Shown here piece after piece: positions 50,705-60,170 of a stretch of 64,000 nucleotides of DNA. How positions within the stretch are numbered: the first letter of the stretch is position 1; each line of letters begins with the position of its first letter. The stretch spans positions 2,790,001-2,854,000 of the forward strand of contig NZ_OZ251603.1 of the NCBI RefSeq assembly GCF_965243865.1, in the 5' to 3' direction. Made by a program: the position numbers and the translations under genes. The notes below the pieces were generated by a model. That model saw only the letters and a list, made by a program, of their open reading frames with translations. It did no database searches and was not told the DNA's origin. The stretch is from Hyphomicrobium_A sp965243865. GTDB lineage: Bacteria > Pseudomonadota > Alphaproteobacteria > Rhizobiales > Hyphomicrobiaceae.

Positions 50705-53293
50705 TTAGTCCACCATCCTGCGCAGCACTCGTGGCGGCTCGAAGTCCGCAAATTCTATTTCCTGTGGAGCACTGAGATCGGGTAATGCGATCGATTCGTT
50801 CTCGTCTGCAGGCTCCAATTTCGGTGCCGCGAGAGCCAATTCGAGCTGATCTGTCGCAACCTCGTCCGAGCCCAGCTTCAGTGCATCCGACAGCTTGCGG
50901 ATTGCTTCCGGCAACGCACCACCTTCGCCGAACGGAACGTGGAACGTTGCCGTCTCGCGTCGAAGCTCAACGCCGATGGTCGCGTTGGCTTCTGATTCGC
51001 CACGCGGCTGGGCGGGAGCCGGGAACGGCACTACTACCGTTGGCTCTTCCACCGCCGGTGTCGTATGCGCCGTGTTGCTGTTGGCGTGGCTGGCGGCTTC
51101 CTCAACGTCCTCGTACGTCGCCAGCTCCGCCTCGGCGAGGCCGGCGTAGTTGCCGAACCGCTGCCGGAACGTCTTGTCAGTTTGTCCCTCGCTGCGAATG
51201 GAGGGTTTCAAGCCGCGCTGGCCGCGATCCGCACCATGCAGGGCCGCACCTTGCGTATCCGCGGCATGGGAGAATGCGGCGGCGGGACGCGTCCGCGGTT
51301 CCTGCGTGGCCCCGGCCCGGTGCTGGAATATGTTGGGTCGGCGGCGCCGGCGCAGCATGAGGCCAGGCCCGGCTTTGGGGCTCTCCGTCTCGGCAGTTTG
51401 TGGACGCGCCGCCTCGGCCACCTCGCGCTCGAATTCAGCGCGCACCTCGGCCACCTCTTCGACCTTCGCTCGCGATTCCTCTTCCCGCCGCCGCTCGGCC
51501 TCTACACGGCTGGCCGCGCCCATCACGGCACCAAGGATCAACTCCGGCCAGGCCCCGCGCTTGAAGGCGTACAGCCTGAAGGCCGGCCGCTCGTCGCCGT
51601 ACCGGTCGGCAATGAATAAAGACCGCAGCGCCCGCGCCGCTCGCGGCACCGGGGCGATGTGGTTTTCCCGATAGCATTCGATGAACTTGGAGCCTTGGCG
51701 CCGCAACTTGCGGTGCGCAACGAGCCCGGGCGCAATCTTCCACGGCCGGCTGAGAACGCCCTGCCCCTCGAGCGCATAGCAAAGGTTCGCCAGCGCCTGC
51801 GCGTCGAGCTTCAACTGCTCCCGGTTCGGATGGGCACGCGGGGCGTTGAGTGGCACGGCGACGTAATAGGTGCCGCCAGCTTCGAAGATCACCTCGCGGA
51901 ACACGTCGAACGAGCGTCGCGTCTCCTCGTGGTTATGGATCTCCGAGAACCGCGACAGGATGGGGAACACGGGGCCCCGCTCGGCCTCGATCATGCTCTG
52001 GCGCGTGGCAACGAACCGGTTCATTGGCCGCCCGATGGAAACCAGCAGCAGGCACAGGTCGACGAACACCGCAATGCCGAGCGGAATGTAGTCGCGCTTC
52101 GAAAGCCCGACTGCCTCGGTGCTGAGCGCGCGCAGCGCCGCCGGATTGTCGATCGACTGCACCGCCCTCTGCTGTAGCGCGCGCAACTCGTCGGCCGACG
52201 GCGGCAACTCGAACGACATCAGCCCGACGAACGTCGCCGTCAGCCGGCGGAATGCTTCGATCGTCGCCTCCGAGCCTTCGACGGCCGCGATCTCCGGTTT
52301 CTCCAGCGTCGGCAATTGGTCGATCGCCCGCACCACGCCGCGCAGTGCGACCTGCAACTGTGCATCGGGGCAGGAAATAGACTTTCCACCCGCATTGATG
52401 GTCGTGCGCTCGGCCCGGTCGGCAAGGTCGGTGCGGATCTGGCGCAACTGCGGATCGGTGCGGAACGCGTTGAAGCCCGTAACCGTCATGTCGAGGCGCC
52501 GTCCCAGCGTGCGCATGAACTCGTTGCGCGTGCCGCTCACCTTGTCGATGGTCGAGGCGTCATTGGAGACGATCTTGGCCAGTTCGCCGTCGAGCGCCGC
52601 CATGTCGCCTTTGATTGACGTCACGCGTCCCTTGACGAAATCCGATGCGAAGCCGAAGCGTGCCGCGTCCTCATCGCGCATCTTCCGCCGCGGTCCATCG
52701 CCCGGCGATGAGTTGGGGCACGACGTCCCCTTGTCGCGCTCGATGGCGGCCTTGTCGGTGGACAGCGCAGCAAGCTGCACCAGCGTCGCCTGCAACTGTT
52801 CCAGCCGCGTCGCCGCACCGTTGAGCGAGGATTGCACCTGCCCGACAGCGCTTTCCGCTGACCGCGCAGCCTCCGAGCGGCTCTCCAGCACCTTCCAGTA
52901 AAAGCCGAAGCCGAACCCGACCGAGATGATGGTCAGGAAGACGTAGCCGCCGAGGTAGGCGAGCCGGGTGAACCAGTCGATCGGCGAGAACATCTGGTCG
53001 AGCAGCCACACGACCATGGTCATCAGCATCGCCACCGAGAAGCCGATGATCAGCTTATGCACCAGGGGCAGCGAGCCCATGTTGCTCTCGATCAGCTCGA
53101 GCATGCCAACGTACGTCGCGACCCACGACAGCGCCGCAAGGCCGATGATGAGTACGAGCTTTTTCCAGTCGCGCTTGGGAGCGTCGGGCTCGGCCCAGTC
53201 ACTGTCGTGGCTAAGAGCGCTGAAACCGCCGCTGCCAAAGCCGCCCGTGGAAGTCCTCGTGCGCGACCACGGCGCGCCCGTCCGCAACGACAT
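50705..53293 (-). CDS. Large hypothetical membrane protein with periplasmic and cytoplasmic domains
   Basis: 862 residues. TM segments lie at about 45-66, 79-98, 112-133 and 402-421. Between TM3 and TM4 is a helical extracytoplasmic domain of about 270 residues with cysteines at 192 and 308 that could pair. After TM4 comes a cytoplasmic region of about 440 residues with Arg/Glu-rich helices, Pro/Ala-rich linkers and an acidic end. The family is not recognised. The topology (TM bundle, periplasmic coiled region, long cytoplasmic arm) suggests a structural or tethering role. AGGGTC lies before the ATG. It lies 482 bases downstream of a PBP-like gene on the same strand. Confidence 0.8.
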   Translation of the reverse strand: MSLRTGAPWSRTRTSTGGFGSGGFSALSHDSDWAEPDAPKRDWKKLVLIIGLAALSWVATYVGMLELIESNMGSLPLVHKLIIGFSVAMLMTMVVWLLDQMFSPIDWFTRLAYLGGYVFLTIISVGFGFGFYWKVLESRSEAARSAESAVGQVQSSLNGAATRLEQLQATLVQLAALSTDKAAIERDKGTSCPNSSPGDGPRRKMRDEDAARFGFASDFVKGRVTSIKGDMAALDGELAKIVSNDASTIDKVSGTRNEFMRTLGRRLDMTVTGFNAFRTDPQLRQIRTDLADRAERTTINAGGKSISCPDAQLQVALRGVVRAIDQLPTLEKPEIAAVEGSEATIEAFRRLTATFVGLMSFELPPSADELRALQQRAVQSIDNPAALRALSTEAVGLSKRDYIPLGIAVFVDLCLLLVSIGRPMNRFVATRQSMIEAERGPVFPILSRFSEIHNHEETRRSFDVFREVIFEAGGTYYVAVPLNAPRAHPNREQLKLDAQALANLCYALEGQGVLSRPWKIAPGLVAHRKLRRQGSKFIECYRENHIAPVPRAARALRSLFIADRYGDERPAFRLYAFKRGAWPELILGAVMGAASRVEAERRREEESRAKVEEVAEVRAEFEREVAEAARPQTAETESPKAGPGLMLRRRRRPNIFQHRAGATQEPRTRPAAAFSHAADTQGAALHGADRGQRGLKPSIRSEGQTDKTFRQRFGNYAGLAEAELATYEDVEEAASHANSNTAHTTPAVEEPTVVVPFPAPAQPRGESEANATIGVELRRETATFHVPFGEGGALPEAIRKLSDALKLGSDEVATDQLELALAAPKLEPADENESIALPDLSAPQEIEFADFEPPRVLRRMVD

Positions 53294-53505
53294 ATGTGAC
53301 CCTGCTCAACCCATCGGGCATAGGTAATCGCAAGCCCGCGACGCCAATGCGCGCGAAGCCTCCAACCACCGAATGCGCGAAACGCCTCTTTCGCCGTTCA
53401 GTGTCCCATCGTGCCGGTAAGTGATCCGAGTGTGTTCGTAGGCTTCGTTTTTGTCGCCAGTACGGCGCATGCATGGCGGAACACCGCCACGCACGATCTC
53501 CGCAT

Positions 53506-53605
53506 TGTCATCCTCGGCTTTATGCCGAGGATCCACCGCACAACACCTTCGGACGCTTGTCGCAAGCGGATGGCTGGGTCCTCGGGACAAGCCCGAGGAT
53601 GACAT
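53506..53605. repeat. Palindromic extragenic repeat (GTCATCC family)
   Basis: TGTCATCCTCGGCTTTATGC with CGAGGATCC behind it forms one hairpin, and GGGTCCTCGGGACAAGCCC followed by GAGGATGACATC forms the second; the ends are inverted copies. It is the third copy of the family at 13445 and 30279. Confidence 0.75.
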
Positions 53606-53642
53606 CGAGAGCAGGAATCCCTCACCAGGAGCAACGACTCTT

Positions 53643-53674
53643 CTCCCTCCCCCTTGACGGGGGAGGGGCGGGGA
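53643..53674. repeat. GGGGGAGGG-type extragenic repeat
   Basis: CTCCCTCCCCCTTGACGGGG with GAGGGG behind it forms a hairpin, the same kind found inside pbpC. The wider gap 53294-53774 holds this, the repeat before it and no supported gene. Confidence 0.65.
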
Positions 53675-53774
53675 GGGGGTACCGTTGATCACGTCGCAGC
53701 CGGAGGCGGCAAGCTTGCGCAACAACCGCCGAACACAAAGCGTCTCTAAGCTCGTGTCAGCCAAAATCAGAAAA

Positions 53775-56195
53775 CTAATTCGCGCTTATCTGCTTCTGCG
53801 CAGTGGCCTTCGCCTTTGCCGGCGCTGGCCGCTTCTTTCCTGTCGCCTCGGCTTCGAGGTCCTTCAGCAGCGCATCGAGCAGCGGCACCGCCACCTGCGC
53901 GGCATGCAGGTTGTGCGCCCACGGCGCGCTCGACGAGCCGGTACCGACGACGACCACATAGGAATAGGCTGCTCCGTTCGAGAACTGCAGCCCGCCGGTG
54001 ATCCACGCATCGACCGTCGCCGAGACATCCTCGGTCACTTGCGTACCCGTCTTGGCAAAGTGCAGCTTCACGCCGGGATGACGGCGCGCGCACCAGCCGG
54101 AAAGATCCTTCAGCGTTCCGGTCGGCCTGCCGCCGGCCTCGTAGCACAGCGGCGCTTGCAGCAGCGCTTGCACCAGCGGCCGCCCGCCCGCGCGGATGAT
54201 CTTGTTGGGAATAATGCTGCCGGACGCTTGGCCGGCCCCATCTTCATCGAGGCTGGTGAAGTCATAGCCCTTCACCAGCGTCGGCATCGGCAGCGGTGAC
54301 GCCCCGCGCCCGATGAGGCTCGCCAGCACGACGCCTGCGAGTTGGTGTACCCTCCGGGGAGCCGCTGCAACCTGACCCAGCACCACCGCCGTCGACGGCG
54401 GCGTGCCGCTTCCGTCGGCATTGGTCGGCGGCATCGTGTAGCCGAGCTGATCGATCAGCCGTCTCACCCGCATCTGGCCCACCTGTGCCGTCCGCGTCAT
54501 CAGCGGATCGTTCAGCGAGCAGGCGAAGGCCGTCAACGCCCGCCGCCCCTGGCTCTCGTTCCCGCGGCCGCAGCCTTCAAGTCCCTGCGCTGGCGCCTGC
54601 TTGTCGAGATAGACCGACTGCGGCGTGTCGCGCAGTGTGTTGGCGATGGCAATTGCCGCGATGATCTTGCCGGTCGAGGCGACCATGCGGCTTTCCCGGC
54701 CGGCATCGTAGCGGCCCGTTGCCGCCTCCCGCGCGAACGGCGAGCCGAAGTAAGCAGCGTTTTCACCCTGCTCGAAATAGCGCACGATCTCGCCCTTGGC
54801 ATTGGCCGCAGCGACGATCACATCCGGGCTGCGCCGCTCAGCCGAAATCTTCGCCGGATCGAGCGTGAATGCCGGATCTATCTTGCCAGCGTAGCGCGCA
54901 TCGATATCCGCAAGCCTCGTCCGCACATTGTCGGCGAACGCCAGGTTACGCGCCGCATCGAAGGTCGTCGTCACCCCGCGCACGTGGTCGCGCCAGGCAA
55001 ACCCATACCGCTGCTTCATTTCTTCGCGCAGGCCATACCGCGCTGCGGGCATCAGCGCATTGGCGCGCACAACCGGGTTGGCTTGTGCCGGCAGCGCCAG
55101 TCCCGGCGCATACTTGTCGAGCGCATCCTGCAGCCGCGGCTTGATCTTCGGATCGGGCGGCCCGGCTGCCATGGCGACGAGTTCGAACAGCACTTCCTTT
55201 TGCAGAGCCTCGTCCTTGATCAGCTTCTCCGCGCACGTGCGCGCACGCACCTCGGTGAGGTAGCGCCAGCGATCCATACGCACCGCGTTCAGCCGTTCGC
55301 TGCCTTCCAAGAGGATGATCGGCCGGTTCACCGCCGAGGCGAGCACGAACTGCTGCGCCACCGACAGGTCGGCGGCCTCCTTGCCGAACACGATGCGGCT
55401 GGTCAGCTCGATGCCGTGCAGCGGCGACCCGCCCGTGCGCTGTGCCAGCCAGAGGTGATTGGCGGCCCACTGTTTCAGCTCTCTGTTGTCGCCGCCTTCT
55501 GTCAGCTCGCGGTAAACCACCGGCGCCAGCCACCATTCGCCCACCTTGCGCTTCAGCTTGGTCAGGGCGCCTTCGTGCACGCTGGGTGGCGTCTTATAGA
55601 TGACGCGCACGAACTGCATCGCCAGCGTCGAGCCACCCACCCCCACCACGAGGCGCTTTGCTGCGATCGAGCGCCGAACGGTCGAGAAGGGGATCTTCAG
55701 CACGCCGACAAGGTCGATGCCGAACGGGTTCAGCAGGCTGCCGAGGTTGCGGTCCTCATGATAGACGAGGCACTGCCAGTAGCTTTCCGGCACTTCGCGC
55801 ACCGGGATCGACTTGTGATCCGGATTGGCGACGTATTCGCCAAGGTCGATGGGCTCGCTCGAATAGTTGACGTCGCGCAAGCTATCGAGCCGCGGATCGA
55901 ACGTGCCGACGAAGCTCCCGCGCGCGTCGTAGATCGCCGTCGCCAGCCAGCGCTCGGCGTCGTAATGCAGCTTTTCGCCTTGCGTATAATGGCCGACGGC
56001 ACCGCGGATGGGCGCGAAGATATAGACGAGGAAGATTGCGAGCAGCGTATAGGCGATGGCCGCACTGGCGACATGGCGCAGAGGGCCAAGCCGCGGATTG
56101 AACGCGACGCCGTCGAGTATGATTTGCAAAATGCGGAACGGCAGCAGCGCTGTCAGTTCAAGCGCCCGCAGCAGTACGCGAATAACACCGAGCAT
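53775..56195 (-). CDS. Class A penicillin-binding protein-like transglycosylase/transpeptidase
   Basis: About 806 residues with one TM anchor (about 45-62) after a hydrophobic-basic N terminus. The transglycosylase domain keeps the catalytic Glu (YHEDRNLGSLLNPFGIDL) and GGSTLAMQFVRVIYK, but motif I departs from the usual EDxxFxxHxG. The transpeptidase has SRMVASTGKIIAA (S-T-G-K), CSLN and FAKTGTQ, so the serine enzyme is likely active. The C-terminal tail is Lys/Ala/Pro-rich. It differs from PBP1a/1b/1C and is probably a specialised enzyme. A start at 56228 is also possible. A 30-residue TM peptide gene precedes it. Confidence 0.85.
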   Translation of the reverse strand: MLGVIRVLLRALELTALLPFRILQIILDGVAFNPRLGPLRHVASAAIAYTLLAIFLVYIFAPIRGAVGHYTQGEKLHYDAERWLATAIYDARGSFVGTFDPRLDSLRDVNYSSEPIDLGEYVANPDHKSIPVREVPESYWQCLVYHEDRNLGSLLNPFGIDLVGVLKIPFSTVRRSIAAKRLVVGVGGSTLAMQFVRVIYKTPPSVHEGALTKLKRKVGEWWLAPVVYRELTEGGDNRELKQWAANHLWLAQRTGGSPLHGIELTSRIVFGKEAADLSVAQQFVLASAVNRPIILLEGSERLNAVRMDRWRYLTEVRARTCAEKLIKDEALQKEVLFELVAMAAGPPDPKIKPRLQDALDKYAPGLALPAQANPVVRANALMPAARYGLREEMKQRYGFAWRDHVRGVTTTFDAARNLAFADNVRTRLADIDARYAGKIDPAFTLDPAKISAERRSPDVIVAAANAKGEIVRYFEQGENAAYFGSPFAREAATGRYDAGRESRMVASTGKIIAAIAIANTLRDTPQSVYLDKQAPAQGLEGCGRGNESQGRRALTAFACSLNDPLMTRTAQVGQMRVRRLIDQLGYTMPPTNADGSGTPPSTAVVLGQVAAAPRRVHQLAGVVLASLIGRGASPLPMPTLVKGYDFTSLDEDGAGQASGSIIPNKIIRAGGRPLVQALLQAPLCYEAGGRPTGTLKDLSGWCARRHPGVKLHFAKTGTQVTEDVSATVDAWITGGLQFSNGAAYSYVVVVGTGSSSAPWAHNLHAAQVAVPLLDALLKDLEAEATGKKRPAPAKAKATAQKQISAN

Positions 56196-56326
56196 GAGCC
56201 CGCCGCTCGCAGGAAGAAGAGCGCACAAGCGCTGTTGCGAGCGAGAACTAGCCCGTGTTTATGGCGATATTGGCCCCGTCAGATGGCGCTTTGAACAAAT
56301 CGCGCCAGCCCTCGGAAGGCCAGCCC

Positions 56327-56419
56327 TCAAAAGGTATGCAGCAGCACGAACAAGCCGACGCCCACGGCTGGTCCTAACACTGTCGCTGCAACAAGCATCA
56401 CGAATGACTTCGCGACCAT
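56327..56419 (-). CDS. Putative 30-residue single-TM small protein
   Basis: An open frame of 31 codons encoding MVAKSFVMLVAATVLG and then PAVGVGLFVLLHTF: a short basic start, one hydrophobic helix of about 22 residues, then stop. GGGG lies 8-9 bases before the ATG. The position is on the same strand, between the HerA-like ATPase gene and the PBP-like gene. Such short frames occur by chance, but composition and start context favour a real membrane peptide. Confidence 0.45.
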   Translation of the reverse strand: MVAKSFVMLVAATVLGPAVGVGLFVLLHTF

Positions 56420-56758
56420 GACACAAACCCCGCACAACCGCCGCCAAATACGCGACGACCACTCTCCGCACACAACGCATGTTGCCGGGGACCCCCTTAA
56501 AATTCCCGGCCACTTGTAGAATTTACATCAGAAGAATCTAGTTGACACGCCCTGTTTACGGGGAAAGCGGAGCGTAGTTTCGCAACTGCGAAGGCGGCTG
56601 AATAAGCAACCATGGCGAACGCATCTTGCTGCGCTGGAAAACCCGAGCGCAGCAAATAAGTTAGCAGATCCTCTAGTGGACTTTGGTTGCCGCGGGCCTA
56701 TAGCGTTTGCGCTAGCATCGACAGGTCAACCAACCTGTGGATGCGTTGCGCGAACGCA
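56420..56758. other. Intergenic region downstream of the HerA-like gene
   Basis: About 340 bases, AT-richer than the surroundings. No open frame with coding bias was found. A TTGACA at 56542-56547 on the + strand has no matching -10 or downstream + strand gene. It probably contains the promoter for the small protein and PBP-like gene on the minus strand. Confidence 0.5.
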
Positions 56759-59700
56759 TCACCCTCGCTTGACATTCTGGGTCGAGCCGCCCCGCGCAGG
56801 GGCGTCGAAGAGCCGTAGCTGACGCTCGTCCTGCCCCTTCGTCTCGCGAGAAAGTTGCTCGATGCGATCGAACGGAACCTGCTCCGCCATGATCAGCGAG
56901 CGCTGCGCCTTCATCGGCCTCACCAAGCCTTCCTGCACCAGGTGGAACTCGCCCACCGTCTGTCCCGGAAGCACCGCAGCGGGCTCGAGACCGGACTCGC
57001 TTTGGAACGCCGCCTTGAGCTTGCGCAGCGCCGTGTCTTCGCGAACGCGGCCGATGAACCAGCTCGTGATCTGGTCGCGGCTCTTATAGTCGAGATCGCC
57101 CGGCGACTGCGTGGCGAGCATGATGCCAAGACCGGCAGAACGTGCGCGCTTCAGCAAGCTCTGCAGCGGCTCTGCCGTCGCCGGCTTCGAGTTCGCCGGA
57201 ATGTAGAGATCGGCTTCGTCGAACATGACGACCGCCTGCAACTCGTCGTTCGGATTGCGCTGGCAGAAGCGCAGGGCTTCCGAGAGGAACTGCGACACCC
57301 AGAAGAGGATGTTTTCGTTGTCGCCCAGGAAGCCCGTGTAGATGATCGACAGCCGTGTGCGCCCTTCGCGCGCATATTGGCCGCGGCCGAGGAACGCCTC
57401 CATGCTCAGCGGCTCACCGCCGCCCTCGAACAGGGCGGAGTTGCGATGCCGCAAGCTGTCGAGCTGTGCCACGAGATCGCGGCGGATCTTGCCCGACGGG
57501 TCCATGCGCTGCGTGAGATCGGACAGCTCGGGATCCTCGTCCTCCAATAGGTGGATGAGGTCGGTCAGCGTCACCTCGCGGCTGTAGCGCGATCCAAGGA
57601 TGCGCAGCGCGACGGACAGCGTGCCCCACTGCTTCTGGTGTGTCGCCGAATGCTTCAGATGCAGCATATCGCCGAGTGCCGCCGCGGAAAGGTTCGCCAG
57701 CAGCTGCTGCTCGTGCTCGGGCAGTTCGTTGATGCCGTTCGGCAGCAGCGTAATCGAGATCGGGCGCCCCGACGCGCGGCCCGGCGTGAACACCGCGACA
57801 TCAATCGCGTCCGCCAGCTTCTCGCGCTCGCCGCGACGCTCCGAGAATTCCTCGTCGTTGTCGCGCCAGACGTCCGGGTTTGCGTAGCTGCAAAGATCGC
57901 CCTTACGGTCGATCAGAACCGCTGGGATGCCGCGCAGCAGCAGCTGTTCGATCAGGCTCAAGGCGAGCGTCGTCTTGCCCGAGCCCGAACCGCCGAGCAC
58001 CGCCGCATGGCGCTTCAGAACGTCTTTGTTCAGCGTGACGGGACGTCCGCCCTGCCGCAGCACGCGCCCTGCAGCAATGCTCTCCGTTGACCCGTTCTCA
58101 TCTAGAATGACCGACAGCGGCAGATCTTCCTCTTCCGCGGCCAGTGGCTCGGCATCCTCCACCGGCGTCACCTCATCGAGGGCGCCCATGAGCGTGCGTC
58201 CACGGTTGGCCTTCGTGCCGTTGGCCGCGGCCTCCGCTTCAGCCGCTGCCGACTTCGGCAGCGCACGTCCGAGCAGATCGAGACGCAGAAGCTGGATGAT
58301 GCACGGCAGGTTCGAAAGCAACTTTGCGTTCGACAGCCAGCCCGCAAAACCTGGATCCTGGCGATGGTGCGTCTGGAACTCGCGCACCATCATCATGCGC
58401 TCCCACTCCGCCAGCGGCACGATCAGCGCGCGTCCGCCATTCTCGCGGAACTTGCGGAACGCGGTTGCCGTCTGGTTCTTCCGGTTCGGCGGATAGTCGG
58501 ACGCGCGCAGCATGAAGCACTGCTTCGCGCCCATGTTGGCGAGCACGCGATCGAGCTGGCGCTTGAGACCACCGCCCTGCGTCGGCTTGTTGCAGATGAA
58601 GACGCGACCGTCGGTCGTCAGGCCACCCTGGTGCCGCAGCGTGAAGTCGATGGCCGCAAGGTCGTCGCCAAGCTCGACCCGCTCGGTGTTGAGCTGGATC
58701 GTCCCGGCCCATTCCTCTTTGGCAAATCCGAGCGCCCCACCGAGAATATCCAGCAGCTCGCGCTCATCGGAGGGAATTTCCGCTTCCGAGGCGTTCTGGA
58801 ACCGCTCCCAGGACTCGCGATAGTCGAGGCTGGACGAAGCGTAGCTCGGCGGTCTGTCGCCCTCGTCGGCGAGGCCAAGTCCGAGCGCAGCGGCGAGGCG
58901 CGAGATGAAACCACCGCCGCCCTTTTCCTCTTCCGCGCCGCCATCGTCCGCCTCGTCCGCTTCCGGAGCCGTCTTGCTGCGCAAACGGCTGTGCGCATGC
59001 TCGAGCAAACGCCGCGTCGAAAGGCCGGCGAACTCCTCAAAGAACTGAGGACCGAAGTAGGCCGACGGATCAGAATACCCGGCGCCCGATTCACTCGACT
59101 CCGCGATGTGCTGCAGACGCTTGGCGATGATCAGCCGCGCCTCTTCCGGCGTGCGCGACTCGAGCAGCGCCACGGGCCCGGCCTTCTCGATGCGGTCGAT
59201 GTACGACTGTGCCAGCACGCCGCGCACCTGTCCGTAGAAGTCTTCCAGGCACGAGATGATGAGAATGGCATTGGGCACGCGATTGGCGATCTGGATGAGA
59301 TCGCGCACCGCGCGCTGGAAGCGCTCCTCGGCATCCGAGAAGAAGCGCAAGTCTTCGACCTGATCGACGCAGAACACCAGCGCCGCACGGTCGACCGTCC
59401 ACATCAGTGCGCCGAGCGCAGCGATAATCTCGAACGCCCGGTCTTCGCCGTCGTTCGGATCGAGCGCAGCAACGGCCTGATGCGCCAGATCGGTCAGCGG
59501 CCGGCCGTGCAGATACTGGCGGATGCGCTGATCGATGCGCGGATCGTGACGCTCCAGATAGAGCATCGCCCGCACCACGTTTATGTCGAGCTCCTGGCTC
59601 GCATATTTCGGCGCAGCTACGATGTCGTCGGCAACCTTCAGAACCAGCTTGGCGAGCTTTGCCTCATCGAGGTTCGCTTCGCGCAGGTTCTGCAGATCTT

Positions 59701-60151
59701 TCGCATCGACGGCGGCATCGGCGACAAGGCGGCCGGTCAGACGCTGCAGCGCAGTCTCGCCCGACGAATCCGGGTCGTATGTCTTCTCCAGCGAGTGCAC
59801 CAGCCGGCGCAGATAATAATCAGCGTAATTCGCCACATCCGGCGTCATCTGCGCGTAGCCGAAGTAGGCCGTGCCATCGCGATGAGCGCTCGTGCGTAGT
59901 GCGCGCAGAAGATGCGTCTTGCCCGCGCCGGACTGCCCATGGAACAGCAGGATGCGGTCTTGCGTGCCGGGGCCCTTCCCCGACGTGATGCTCGACAGAA
60001 GATCGGTGAACTTGCGCCGCGCTTTGGCGTGCACTTCCGCCACATCGACGGGATCGGCCCGCCAGATGTCGTCTTCCCAGGTGATCGATTGCTCGAACGC
60101 CGAGAAGAGTCGGTCCGGAGCTGGTTGCGGAGAAGCTTCTTTAAGCTGCAT
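56759..60151 (-). CDS. Dual NTPase: ORC/STAND-like AAA domain fused to HerA-like ATPase
   Basis: About 1130 residues (from ATG 60151, after GAGGTCGAGGGG; a GTG at 60184 is possible). Unit 1: Walker A GQSGAGKT (72-79) and Walker B ALVFCVDQVED (257-267), with STAND/ORC-like helical surroundings. The middle part (about 445-630) is an alpha-beta region of unknown type, then an acidic linker. Unit 2: Walker A GGSGSGKT (720-727), DRKGDL, Walker B VVMFDEAD (974-981), and LATQSPGDLDYKSRDQI, the HerA/FtsK-like pattern. Both NTPase sites look intact. It probably forms a DNA- or protein-pumping ring with an upstream regulatory NTPase. It follows the winged-helix gene by 19 bases. Confidence 0.85.
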   Translation of the reverse strand: MQLKEASPQPAPDRLFSAFEQSITWEDDIWRADPVDVAEVHAKARRKFTDLLSSITSGKGPGTQDRILLFHGQSGAGKTHLLRALRTSAHRDGTAYFGYAQMTPDVANYADYYLRRLVHSLEKTYDPDSSGETALQRLTGRLVADAAVDAKDLQNLREANLDEAKLAKLVLKVADDIVAAPKYASQELDINVVRAMLYLERHDPRIDQRIRQYLHGRPLTDLAHQAVAALDPNDGEDRAFEIIAALGALMWTVDRAALVFCVDQVEDLRFFSDAEERFQRAVRDLIQIANRVPNAILIISCLEDFYGQVRGVLAQSYIDRIEKAGPVALLESRTPEEARLIIAKRLQHIAESSESGAGYSDPSAYFGPQFFEEFAGLSTRRLLEHAHSRLRSKTAPEADEADDGGAEEEKGGGGFISRLAAALGLGLADEGDRPPSYASSSLDYRESWERFQNASEAEIPSDERELLDILGGALGFAKEEWAGTIQLNTERVELGDDLAAIDFTLRHQGGLTTDGRVFICNKPTQGGGLKRQLDRVLANMGAKQCFMLRASDYPPNRKNQTATAFRKFRENGGRALIVPLAEWERMMMVREFQTHHRQDPGFAGWLSNAKLLSNLPCIIQLLRLDLLGRALPKSAAAEAEAAANGTKANRGRTLMGALDEVTPVEDAEPLAAEEEDLPLSVILDENGSTESIAAGRVLRQGGRPVTLNKDVLKRHAAVLGGSGSGKTTLALSLIEQLLLRGIPAVLIDRKGDLCSYANPDVWRDNDEEFSERRGEREKLADAIDVAVFTPGRASGRPISITLLPNGINELPEHEQQLLANLSAAALGDMLHLKHSATHQKQWGTLSVALRILGSRYSREVTLTDLIHLLEDEDPELSDLTQRMDPSGKIRRDLVAQLDSLRHRNSALFEGGGEPLSMEAFLGRGQYAREGRTRLSIIYTGFLGDNENILFWVSQFLSEALRFCQRNPNDELQAVVMFDEADLYIPANSKPATAEPLQSLLKRARSAGLGIMLATQSPGDLDYKSRDQITSWFIGRVREDTALRKLKAAFQSESGLEPAAVLPGQTVGEFHLVQEGLVRPMKAQRSLIMAEQVPFDRIEQLSRETKGQDERQLRLFDAPARGGSTQNVKRG

Positions 60152-60170
60152 CAGGCGATGCCCCTCGACC

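Noticed and set aside
54342..56294. 650-codon + strand frame opposite the PBP-like gene
   Set aside because: Antisense shadow; the PBP-like protein is clearly the real gene.
56542..56570. TTGACA as a promoter on the + strand
   Set aside because: No suitable -10 at 16-18 bases and no + strand gene downstream.
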